Positions 24,105-31,823 of a DNA stretch of 40,720 bases are shown here, piece by piece. The DNA lies in NCBI RefSeq assembly GCF_013114835.1, contig NZ_JAAVLW010000016.1, positions 1 to 40,720 on the forward strand, in the 5' to 3' direction. The first letter of the stretch is position 1; the number at the start of each line of letters is the position of its first letter. The notes under the pieces are model-generated. The model was not told the origin of the DNA, did no database searches, and saw only the letters and a program-made list of their open reading frames with translations. The position numbers and the translations under genes were made by a program. Source of the DNA: Bradyrhizobium archetypum (GTDB taxonomy: Bacteria > Pseudomonadota > Alphaproteobacteria > Rhizobiales > Xanthobacteraceae).

Positions 24105-26222
24105 GTGACCCAAGCCGCCACCCGAAAGCCTGACCTGTCGCCACCGATCGCACCGAAGCGCCCGCATGCCTTTACCCGGCACCGCATCACGGTGACGGAC
24201 GATTACGCCTGGCTGAAGGACCCGAAATGGCAGGAAGTGCTGCGCGATCCCTCGATCCTCGACCCGGATATCCGCAAATATCTCGAAGCCGAGAACGATT
24301 ACACCGAAAGCCTGCTCGGCCACACCACCCCGTTACAAAAGAAGCTCGTTGCGGAGATGCGCGGCCGGATCAAGGAAGACGATTCCAGCGTGCCGTCTCC
24401 GGACGGCCCGTTTGCCTATTTGCGGAAATTCCGCGAGGGCGGGCAGCACGAACTGTTCGGCCGCACGCGGCGCGATGGCGGCGAGGTGCAGATCGTGCTA
24501 GACGGCGACGCGCTCGCCAAGGATCATGAGTATTTCAAATTCGGCGGCGCGCGGCATTCGCCTGATCACCGGCTGCAGGCGTGGAGCGCCGACACCAAGG
24601 GCTCGGAATATTTCTCGATCCGCATCCGCGACTGGGAGAGCGGGACCGATCGCGACGATCTCGTCGAGGAGACCGACGGCGGGATCGTCTGGGCCAAGGA
24701 TTGCCAAAGCTTCTTCTATGTGAAGCTCGACGATAACCACCGGCCGATGCAGGTCTGGCGCCACAAGCTCGGCACCAAGCAGGCCGACGACACGTTGGTT
24801 TACGAGGAGAAGGATTCCGGCTGGTTCACCCATCTGCACGAGAGCTCGTCCGGCCGCTTCTGCGTCGTCGCCGGCGGCGATCACGAAACATCCGAGCAAC
24901 GGTTGATCGACCTCGCCAATCCCGACGCGCCGCCGCGTCTGGTCGCGGCGCGCGAGGAAGGCGTGCAGTATTCGATCGCCGACCGCGGCGATGAGCTGTT
25001 CATTCTCACCAATGCGGACGGGGCCATCGACTTCAAGGTCGTCACCGCGCCGCTCGCTGCGCCCGAACGCGCCAACTGGCGCGACCTCATTCGCTTTCGA
25101 GAGGGCGTCTATGTGCTGGACGTCGAACTCTATGCCGGCCATATGGTGCGGCTGGAGCGCGCCAACGCGTTGCCAGCGATCATCATCCGCGATTTGAAAA
25201 CGGGGGAAGAGCACGCGATCGCCTTTGACGAGGCCGCCTATTCGCTCGACACCATGGGCGGCTACGAGTTCGAAACCACGAACCTGCGGTTCTCTTATTC
25301 ATCGATGACGACGCCGGCCGAGGTCTATGATTACGACATGGCCACGCGGACGCGAATTCTGCGCAAGCGGCAGGAGATTCCGTCCGGCCACAACCCGGCC
25401 GACTACGTCACCACGCGCATTATGGCGACGTCGCATGACGGGGCGCAGGTGCCGGTCTCGATCCTGCACCGCAAGGATCTGGTACGCGACGGCCGGGCAC
25501 CGCTGCTACTCTACGGCTATGGTTCCTACGGCATGGCGATGCCGGCATCCTTTGCCGCCAACCGGTTGTCGCTGGTCGATCGCGGTTTTGTCTACGCCAT
25601 CGCGCATATCCGCGGCGGTGCCGACAAGGGCTGGGGCTGGTATCTCGATGGCAAGCGCGAGAAGAAGACGAACAGCTTCGATGATTTCGCAGCCTCGGCG
25701 CGCGCGCTGATCGAGGCCAAATACACCAGTGCTAAACGCATCGTCGGCCATGGCGGCAGCGCAGGCGGCATGCTGATGGGCGCGGTTGCCAACCGCGCCG
25801 GTGAATTGTTCGCCGGCATCGTCGCCGAGGTGCCGTTCGTCGACGTGCTCAACACCATGCTCGATGACACACTGCCGCTGACGCCGCCGGAATGGCCGGA
25901 ATGGGGCAATCCGATCGAGAGCGAAACGGATTTTCGCACCATCCTGTCCTACTCGCCCTATGACAACATCGCGGCGAAGGAATATCCGGCGATCCTGGCG
26001 ATGGGCGGGCTGACCGATCCGCGCGTCACCTACTGGGAGCCGGCGAAATGGATCGCCCGGCTGCGCGCCACGATGAGTGGCGGCGGCCCGGTGCTGCTGC
26101 GCACCAACATGGGCGCCGGCCACGGCGGCGCATCGGGACGCTTCAACCGGCTGGATGAAGTCGCGATCGCCTATGCATTCGCGCTGTGGGCCGTCGGGTT
26201 GGCGGAGAAGGCGGAGGTTTGA
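24105..26222 (+). CDS. S9 family oligopeptidase (oligopeptidase B-like)
   Basis: A 705-residue cytoplasmic serine peptidase with GTG start 24105 preceded by GAGGA. The ATG at 24006 lies inside a palindromic repeat and is rejected. An N-terminal beta-propeller (about 60-420) gates a C-terminal alpha/beta-hydrolase domain. The catalytic triad is visible: Ser552 in GHGGSAGGMLMG, Asp638 in GGLTDPRV and His673 in MGAGHGG. The family block RGGADKGWGWYLDGK is also present. Such enzymes cleave short peptides, usually after basic residues for oligopeptidase B. It converges on the RraA-like gene across a palindromic repeat. Confidence 0.92.
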   Translation: MTQAATRKPDLSPPIAPKRPHAFTRHRITVTDDYAWLKDPKWQEVLRDPSILDPDIRKYLEAENDYTESLLGHTTPLQKKLVAEMRGRIKEDDSSVPSPDGPFAYLRKFREGGQHELFGRTRRDGGEVQIVLDGDALAKDHEYFKFGGARHSPDHRLQAWSADTKGSEYFSIRIRDWESGTDRDDLVEETDGGIVWAKDCQSFFYVKLDDNHRPMQVWRHKLGTKQADDTLVYEEKDSGWFTHLHESSSGRFCVVAGGDHETSEQRLIDLANPDAPPRLVAAREEGVQYSIADRGDELFILTNADGAIDFKVVTAPLAAPERANWRDLIRFREGVYVLDVELYAGHMVRLERANALPAIIIRDLKTGEEHAIAFDEAAYSLDTMGGYEFETTNLRFSYSSMTTPAEVYDYDMATRTRILRKRQEIPSGHNPADYVTTRIMATSHDGAQVPVSILHRKDLVRDGRAPLLLYGYGSYGMAMPASFAANRLSLVDRGFVYAIAHIRGGADKGWGWYLDGKREKKTNSFDDFAASARALIEAKYTSAKRIVGHGGSAGGMLMGAVANRAGELFAGIVAEVPFVDVLNTMLDDTLPLTPPEWPEWGNPIESETDFRTILSYSPYDNIAAKEYPAILAMGGLTDPRVTYWEPAKWIARLRATMSGGGPVLLRTNMGAGHGGASGRFNRLDEVAIAYAFALWAVGLAEKAEV

Positions 26223-26225
26223 CAC

Positions 26226-26360
26226 TCTCGTGTCCCGGACGCGGTGCGGCGTACAACGCTGCTCCGCAGAGCCGGGACCCATGCCACCCAGACATCCGGA
26301 TAGTTGGGCCCCGGCTCTGCAACGCATCGTTACGCGCTGCGCTGCGTCCGGGGCACGAGA
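26226..26360. repeat. Palindromic repeat between convergent genes
   Basis: Terminal arms TCTCGTGTCCCGGAC (26226-26240) and GTCCGGGGCACGAGA (26346-26360) are inverted with one mismatch. Inner parts (CGCAGAGCCGGGACCCA / TGGGCCCCGGCTCTGC) are also complementary, so the whole 135 bp can fold into one structure. It fills the gap between the S9 peptidase and the RraA-like gene and touches the latter's stop codon. Confidence 0.75.
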
Positions 26361-27080
26361 TCACCGCCCGTTCTTCTTCCGCCACTCGGCGAAATCGGTC
26401 AGCGTCTGCGGGTCGGTCGCGGGATAGAGGCCCAAAATGCTGCGCCCTGCCCGGACCTGCTCGGTGACAAAATCCTCGAAGGCGGTCATCGCGACTGCCT
26501 CGTCGGCGATCTCGTCGGCGAGGTGCGCGGGAATCACGATGACGCCATCGGCGTCGCCAAGAATGACATCACCGGGAAACACCGGCGCGTCGCCGCAGCC
26601 GATCGGCACGTTGATCTCGATCGCCTGATGCAGCGTCAGATTGGTCGGCGCACTCGGGCGGTGGTGATAGGCGGGAAAGCCGAGGCCGGCGATTTCGGCC
26701 GAATCGCGAAACCCGCCATCGGTGATCACGCCGGCGCAGCCGCGCTGCATCAGCCGCGTCACCAGGATCGCGCCGGCGGAGGCCGCACGCGCATCCTTGC
26801 GGCTATCCATCACCAGCACCGCGCCGGGCGGGCAATCCTCGACTGCCTTGCGCTGCGGATGGGCGCGATCACGAAACACGTCGATTTTGTTGAGGTCCTC
26901 GCGCGCCGGCATGTAGCGCAAGGTAAAGGCCTCGCCGACCAGCACCGGCTGATCGGAACCGATCGGGTGCACGTCCTGGATCATCTGGATGCGGAAGCCG
27001 CGCTTGAACAAGGCGGTGGCGACCGTGGCGGTGGAAACGGTCTTGAGTTTGTTGCGGGTGGCGTCGCTCAGTTTGGTCAT
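26361..27080 (-). CDS. RraA-like class II pyruvate aldolase family protein
   Basis: A 239-residue protein. ATG 27080 was chosen because upstream codons lie in a repeat. The fold landmarks are GAILVTRLMQRGCAGVITDGGFRD, in which Arg125-Asp126 hold the magnesium ion and pyruvate moiety, and IPIGCGDAPVFPGDVILGDADGVIVIP (written INVPIGCGD here). Proteins of this family are often labelled ribonuclease activity regulator RraA. Many bacterial members are instead 4-hydroxy-2-oxo acid aldolases or oxaloacetate decarboxylases. Its place at the end of a cluster with a lactonase and a sugar-acid dehydratase points to cleavage of a 2-keto-3-deoxy acid. That is an inference from context; the exact substrate is unknown. 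Confidence 0.88.
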   Translation of the reverse strand: MTKLSDATRNKLKTVSTATVATALFKRGFRIQMIQDVHPIGSDQPVLVGEAFTLRYMPAREDLNKIDVFRDRAHPQRKAVEDCPPGAVLVMDSRKDARAASAGAILVTRLMQRGCAGVITDGGFRDSAEIAGLGFPAYHHRPSAPTNLTLHQAIEINVPIGCGDAPVFPGDVILGDADGVIVIPAHLADEIADEAVAMTAFEDFVTEQVRAGRSILGLYPATDPQTLTDFAEWRKKNGR

Positions 27081-27100
27081 GGTGTTCTCGCTTTCCTGGT

Positions 27101-27206
27101 CGTCATTCCGGAGCGCTCGCGTCAGCGGGCGAACTATGGTGCGCAATTGCGCACCTGAAAATCTCGAGATTCCGGGTTCGATGCTACGCATCGCCCTGGA
27201 ATGACG
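27101..27206. repeat. Dispersed repeat E, copy 1 (inverted relative to copy 2)
   Basis: It has CGTCATTCC at one end and GGAATGACG at the other, with an internal GGTGCGCAATTGCGCACC palindrome. Its reverse complement matches 28346-28442 over most of the length. The two copies flank the SMP-30 gene, each inside a 137-bp gap. Confidence 0.75.
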
Positions 27207-27217
27207 GTGTTGCTTGA

Positions 27218-28309
27218 TCACACTGCCCCATGCGCTTCCACATACAGCGCGTAGACCGAGTGGCAGCTCGTCATGTAGAGGCGGTTGTTCTTCGGCCCCC
27301 CGAAGGTGAGGTTGGCGCAGCGCTCCGGCAGGCGGATGTGGGCGAGCGGCTTGCCGGCGGGGCTGAACACCATCACGCCGTCAAGATCCTCCGGCTTGCC
27401 TTTGAGCTGATACACCCTGCGGCCGCCGACATCGGACGGCTCGGGCTGCAGCGCGCCGTTGGAGCCCCAGCCGCACCACAGATTGCCGTCGCGGTCGACG
27501 CGGAAGCCGTCGAGCGCGCCCTGATCGGCGGCGTCGATCAGCTTGGTCTTGCCTCCGACCGTGCCGTCGTCGTTGACGTCAAAACTCCAGATGCTGCGGT
27601 TCGGCGTGCCCTTCCATTCGACGACATAGAGCTTCTTCTCGTCCGGCGAGAAGGCGAGCCCGTTCGGATTGACGATGTCGGTGACAACAGCGGTGAGCTT
27701 GCCATCCTTGGTCAGGCGATAGACGTTGGTGGTGGCCTGCTCGGGCTTTTCCTTGTTGCCCTCCCACTCGCCATTGATGCCGAACAGGGGATCGGTGAAC
27801 CAGATGGTGTCGTCGGACTTGACCACGATATCGTTCGGCGCGTTCAGCCGCTTGCCCTCGAACTTGTCGGCCAGGACCGTGATCTTGCCGTCCTTCTCGG
27901 TGCGGGTGATGCGGCGGGTGACGGAATGCTCGCAGGTGACGAGACGGCCCTGGCGATCGCGCGCGTTGCCGTTGGCGTAGTTGGCGTTGGCGCGGAAAAC
28001 CGAGGTCTGGCCGGTCTTCTCGTCGAACTTCATGATGCGGTTGTTGGGAATATCGGAGAACAGCAGGTAGCCTCCTTCCGGAAAGTACGCCGGCCCTTCG
28101 GCCCAGCGCATTCCGGTCGCAACCTGCTCCACCGTCGAGGAATAGATCCGGTATTTTGCAAAGCTCGGATCGAGGATCTGCACGGCCGGATCGGGGTAAC
28201 GCTGATTCGGCGTGAACGGAAACGATTGCGCGCCGGCGGTGCGCGCAAGAAGCGTCGATGCGGCAGCGGCGCCGGCGCCCGCGAGCAGGTTGCGTCGAGA
28301 CATGGTCAT
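27218..28309 (-). CDS. Tat-exported SMP-30/gluconolactonase family protein
   Basis: A 363-residue protein with start ATG 28309 (MTMSRRN) after GGGGAGGA. The twin-arginine signal SRRNLLAGAGAAAASTLLARTAGA-Q suggests folded export to the periplasm. The mature part is a six-bladed propeller. Three metal-binding residues of the SMP-30 family are visible: Glu71 (WAEGPAYF), Asn216 (NPNGLAFSPDE) and Asp267 (ALDGFRVDRDG); Asn159 (NAPNDI) is the usual substrate-side residue. Such enzymes open aldonolactones to aldonic acids. In this cluster it would supply the acid for uptake by the ABC importer encoded upstream in the same direction. Both flanking gaps carry inverted copies of one repeat. Confidence 0.9.
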   Translation of the reverse strand: MTMSRRNLLAGAGAAAASTLLARTAGAQSFPFTPNQRYPDPAVQILDPSFAKYRIYSSTVEQVATGMRWAEGPAYFPEGGYLLFSDIPNNRIMKFDEKTGQTSVFRANANYANGNARDRQGRLVTCEHSVTRRITRTEKDGKITVLADKFEGKRLNAPNDIVVKSDDTIWFTDPLFGINGEWEGNKEKPEQATTNVYRLTKDGKLTAVVTDIVNPNGLAFSPDEKKLYVVEWKGTPNRSIWSFDVNDDGTVGGKTKLIDAADQGALDGFRVDRDGNLWCGWGSNGALQPEPSDVGGRRVYQLKGKPEDLDGVMVFSPAGKPLAHIRLPERCANLTFGGPKNNRLYMTSCHSVYALYVEAHGAV

Positions 28310-28345
28310 TGGTTGGTCCTCCCCTGGGATGCTTTATTATTTGAA

Positions 28346-28442
28346 GTCATTCCGGGGCGATGCGTAAGCATCGAATCCGGAATCTCGAGGTTCTCAGGTG
28401 CGCAAGTGCGCACGATAGTTCGCTTCGCGCCCCGGAACGACG
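28346..28442. repeat. Dispersed repeat E, copy 2
   Basis: It starts GTCATTCCGGGGCGATGCGT and ends CGCGCCCCGGAACGACG. The internal CAGGTGCGCAAGTGCGCAC block matches the reverse complement of copy 1. It sits between the IlvD-family stop codon (4 bp away) and the SMP-30 start. Confidence 0.75.
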
Positions 28443-28446
28443 GTGG

Positions 28447-30183
28447 CTAGTAAATCGGCGGCTCGCTGACCGGAGCCCCAAACCCGGTTTCCAGGAAATC
28501 GAAGTCGCAGCCCTCGTTGGCCTGCTTGATGTGGCGGGTGAACATCCAGCCATAGCCGCGCTCGTAGCGCGGCTCCGGCTTTTTCCATTCGGCGCGGCGC
28601 TTTTCCAGTTCAGCCTCCGGCACATCAAGGTTGATGGTGCGGGCGTTGACGTCGAGCGTGATCTGGTCACCGGTTCGCACCAGCGCCAGCGGACCGCCGA
28701 TATAGGATTCCGGCGAGACATGCAGGATGCAGGCGCCGTAGCTGGTGCCGCTCATGCGTGCATCCGACAGCCGCACCATGTCGCGCACCCCCTGCTTCAC
28801 CAGCTTGGTCGGAATTGGCAGCATGCCCCATTCCGGCATGCCTGGACCGCCTTGCGGTCCCGCGTTGCGCAGGATCAGCACGTGATCGGCAGACACGTCG
28901 AGGTTCGGATCGTCGATCGCCTTCTTCATGGAGGGATAATCGTCGAACACCAGCGCCGGACCGGTGTGCTTGAGGAAGCGCGGCTCGCAGGCGCTCGGCT
29001 TGATCACGCAGCCGTCGGGCGCGAGATTGCCCTTGAGCACGGCGAGTGCGCCCTCCTTGTAGATCGGATTCTCGACGGTGCGGATGACGTCGTCATTATA
29101 GACCTCGGCGCGCGCGATATTGTCGCCGAGCGTCTGCCCGGTGACAGTCATGACGTCGAGGTGCAGATGCTGCTTGATCCGGCTCATCAGGCCCGGCAGG
29201 CCGCCGGCATAGAAGAAATCCTCCATCAGATATTTGTCGCCGCTCGGGCGCACATTGGCTATCACGGGGACCTTGCGGCTCGCCTTCTCGAAATCGTCGA
29301 GCCCGATATCCTGGCCGGCGCGGCGGGCCTGCGCGATCAGATGGATGATGGCGTTGGTCGAGCAGCCCATCGCCATCGCGACCGTGATCGCGTTCTCGAA
29401 GGCCTTCCGGGTCTGGATCTTGTCCGGCGTCAGGTCTTCCCACACCATCTCGACGATGCGGCGGCCGCATTCCGAGGCCATGCGGATATGGCCGGCGTCG
29501 GCGGCCGGAATCGAGGACGCGCCGGGCAACGTCATGCCGATCGATTCGGCAATCGCCGTCATGGTGGAAGCGGTGCCCATGGTCATGCAGGTGCCGTAAC
29601 TGCGGGCGATGCCGGCTTCGACGTCGACCCAGTCCTTGTCGGAGATTTTTCCGGCGCGCCGCTCGTCCCAGTATTTCCAGGCGTCCGAACCGGAGCCCAG
29701 CGTCTTGCCCTTCCAGTTGCCGCGCAGCATCGGGCCAGCGGGCAAATAGATCGTCGGCAGGTTCATGCTGGTGGCCCCGAGCAGGAGGCCCGGCGTGGTC
29801 TTGTCGCAGCCGCCCATCAGCACCACGCCGTCAACGGGATGGCCGCGCAGCAATTCCTCGGCGTCCATTGCCAGCATGTTGCGGTAAAGCATGGTGGTCG
29901 GCTTCAGAAACGATTCCGACAGCGACAGCGCCGGCAGCTCCATCGGGAAACCGCCAGCCATCAGGATGCCGCGCTTGACGTCGTCGACGCGGCTCTTGAA
30001 GTGCATGTGGCAGGGCTGCGCATCCGACCAGGTGTTGAGGATGGCGATGATCGGCCGGCCCTTCCATTCCTCCGGCGCGTAGCCCATCTGCATGGCACGC
30101 GAGCGGTGGCCGAAGGCGCGGAGATCGTCGGGCGCGAACCAGCGCGCGCTGCGGAGTTCGGCGGGGTTCTTTCTGTTGCTCAT
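28447..30183 (-). CDS. IlvD/Edd-family sugar-acid dehydratase (L-arabonate dehydratase-like)
   Basis: A 578-residue iron-sulfur dehydratase. The start ATG 30183 overlaps the permease stop in ATGA (30180-30183), so translation is coupled. The three cluster cysteines are Cys58 (SDAQPCHMHF), Cys126 (GGCDKTTPG) and Cys199 (GTCMTMGTAST). Lys128 is the residue carbamylated to bind magnesium, and Ser478 in RMSGTSYGA is the catalytic base. Spacing and numbering run within one or two residues of the Rhizobium leguminosarum L-arabinonate dehydratase, as I recall it. It would convert a pentonate or similar aldonate to a 2-keto-3-deoxy acid in the cytoplasm. Branched-chain dihydroxy-acid dehydratase is less likely given the operon. 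The exact sugar acid is unproven. Confidence 0.9.
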   Translation of the reverse strand: MSNRKNPAELRSARWFAPDDLRAFGHRSRAMQMGYAPEEWKGRPIIAILNTWSDAQPCHMHFKSRVDDVKRGILMAGGFPMELPALSLSESFLKPTTMLYRNMLAMDAEELLRGHPVDGVVLMGGCDKTTPGLLLGATSMNLPTIYLPAGPMLRGNWKGKTLGSGSDAWKYWDERRAGKISDKDWVDVEAGIARSYGTCMTMGTASTMTAIAESIGMTLPGASSIPAADAGHIRMASECGRRIVEMVWEDLTPDKIQTRKAFENAITVAMAMGCSTNAIIHLIAQARRAGQDIGLDDFEKASRKVPVIANVRPSGDKYLMEDFFYAGGLPGLMSRIKQHLHLDVMTVTGQTLGDNIARAEVYNDDVIRTVENPIYKEGALAVLKGNLAPDGCVIKPSACEPRFLKHTGPALVFDDYPSMKKAIDDPNLDVSADHVLILRNAGPQGGPGMPEWGMLPIPTKLVKQGVRDMVRLSDARMSGTSYGACILHVSPESYIGGPLALVRTGDQITLDVNARTINLDVPEAELEKRRAEWKKPEPRYERGYGWMFTRHIKQANEGCDFDFLETGFGAPVSEPPIY

Positions 30184-31043
30184 GACTGCGTACCCCATTT
30201 CTGGACGGTGTTGCGCTCGATCGTGCGGAAGATCAGGTTCTCCACGATCAGACCAATCACGATCACGGTCAACAGGCCGGCGAACACCGCGGGAATATCG
30301 AGCAGATTGCGGTTCTCGAAAATAAACCAGCCGAGGCCGCCCTGCCCCGACGACACACCGAACACGAGCTCGGCGGCGATCAGCGTGCGCCAGGCGAACG
30401 CCCAGCCGATCTTCAATCCGGTCAGGATCGAGGCAAAGGCGGCGGGGATCAGGATGCGGAACACGTATGGCAGGCCGCGCAGGCCGTAATTGCGGCCGAC
30501 CATGCGCAGCGTGTTCGACACGCTCTTGAAGCCGGAATGGGTATTGAGCGCCACCGGCCACAGCACCGAATGGATCAGCACGAAAACGAGGCTGCCATTG
30601 CCAAGGCCGAACCAGATCAGCGCCAGCGGCAACAGCGCGATCGCCGGCAACGGATTGAACATCGCCGTGATGGTCTCGAGGAAATCGGTGCCGATCCGGG
30701 TCGAGATCGCAAGGATGGTGAAGATGGCAGCCAGCGCGATACCGGCGGCGTAGCCCATGAACAGCACCTTCAGCGACGCCCAGGCGCGCAAGGGAATGGT
30801 CCCGTCGCGCACCTTGTCGAACATGGTGACGATGGTGTCGTGAAAGGTCGGAAACAGCAGCGGATTGTTGAGAACGGTGCCGTAGATTTCCCATGCGGCC
30901 GCGAGGAAGATGATGATCACGGCCTTGCGGACGAAGCCATCGTTCCACAATAGCTCCGGCACCGTCAGCTTGCGCTCGACCTCGGCCGGCACCGCCGCCT
31001 TCAGCTCAGTGGCATCGCGCAACAGAATTCTCGCCTCACCCAT
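30180..31043 (-). CDS. ABC importer permease (NitT/TauT/SsuC type)
   Basis: A 287-residue inner-membrane protein. I chose ATG 31043 (MGEARILLRD), preceded by AGAGGGA and 10 bases after the ATPase stop. It has about six transmembrane helices. The ATPase-docking loop reads ALNTHSGFKSVSNTLRMVGRNYGLRGLPYVFRILIPAAFASILTGLKIGWAFAW, typical of SsuC/TauC/NrtB permeases. It forms one transporter with the ATPase and binding protein encoded upstream. The stop overlaps the dehydratase start by four bases. Confidence 0.92.
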   Translation of the reverse strand: MGEARILLRDATELKAAVPAEVERKLTVPELLWNDGFVRKAVIIIFLAAAWEIYGTVLNNPLLFPTFHDTIVTMFDKVRDGTIPLRAWASLKVLFMGYAAGIALAAIFTILAISTRIGTDFLETITAMFNPLPAIALLPLALIWFGLGNGSLVFVLIHSVLWPVALNTHSGFKSVSNTLRMVGRNYGLRGLPYVFRILIPAAFASILTGLKIGWAFAWRTLIAAELVFGVSSGQGGLGWFIFENRNLLDIPAVFAGLLTVIVIGLIVENLIFRTIERNTVQKWGTQS

Positions 31044-31053
31044 CGCGTTCCCT

Positions 31054-31818
31054 CTAGTGTGCCGTGACAGCGTCGGCGAACAGCAAATCGTGGATCTGCT
31101 TTTCAAGACGCGCCGCGCTGCCGTCCTCGCCGGAGACCTTGTCGACGTCGACCACCTCGGCCTTGACCTGGCCGGGATGCGGCGACAGCAGCAGGATGCG
31201 GTTGCCGATCTTGATCGCTTCCGCGATCGAATGGGTGACGAACAGGACGGTGAACTTGGTCTCCGCCCAGAGCTGCAGCAATTCGTCCTGGCAGGTGCGC
31301 CGCGTCAGCGCGTCAAGCGCAGCGAACGGCTCATCCATCAAAAGGATATCCGGCTCCATCGCCATGCCGCGCGCGATCGCGACGCGCTGCTTCATGCCGC
31401 CGGACAGCGTATGCGGATAGGCATCGACGACGCGGGTCAGGCTGACTTTCTCGATATAGGCCCGCGCCCGCATCTCCGCGTCCTTGCGCGGCAATTTCCG
31501 CGTCATCAACAGCGGAAACATCACGTTTTCCAGCACGGTCTTCCACGGCAAGAGCTGGTCGAACTCCTGGAAGATCATCATGCGGTCGGCGCCGGGCTCG
31601 GATATCTCCCGGCCCGAGATCCGCATCTTGCCTTCACTCGGCTTCATGTAGCCGCCGACGGCCTTCAACAGCGTCGACTTACCGCAACCGGAGGGGCCGA
31701 GCAGCACGAAGCGATCGGAACGATCGACCGAAAAGCTGACCCGCTCGGTCGCGGTCACAACCGCGCTCGAGGTCTTGTAGCGCAGCGTTACGTCGTTGAC
31801 ATCGAGGAGCGCGGCCAT
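31054..31818 (-). CDS. ABC importer ATPase (NitT/TauT/SsuB type)
   Basis: A 254-residue cytoplasmic ATPase. Walker A is GPSGCGKST, the Q-loop is IFQEFDQLLPW, the signature is LSGGMKQR, Walker B is ILLMDEPFAALD and the H-loop is VTHSIAEA. These are arranged as in the SsuB/TauB subfamily. The start ATG 31818 is 5 bases after the binding-protein stop. It energises import with the permease at 30180-31043. Confidence 0.93.
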   Translation of the reverse strand: MAALLDVNDVTLRYKTSSAVVTATERVSFSVDRSDRFVLLGPSGCGKSTLLKAVGGYMKPSEGKMRISGREISEPGADRMMIFQEFDQLLPWKTVLENVMFPLLMTRKLPRKDAEMRARAYIEKVSLTRVVDAYPHTLSGGMKQRVAIARGMAMEPDILLMDEPFAALDALTRRTCQDELLQLWAETKFTVLFVTHSIAEAIKIGNRILLLSPHPGQVKAEVVDVDKVSGEDGSAARLEKQIHDLLFADAVTAH

Positions 31819-31823
31819 CTCGA

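Noticed and set aside
28360..30489. Long open frame (709 codons) on the plus strand across the dehydratase
   Set aside because: Antisense shadow of the IlvD-family gene with no recognisable motifs.
28447..30948. An 833-codon frame suggesting a fusion ahead of the dehydratase
   Set aside because: The part upstream of 30183 is an alternative frame of the permease gene. The dehydratase has a proper ATG in an ATGA overlap with the permease stop.
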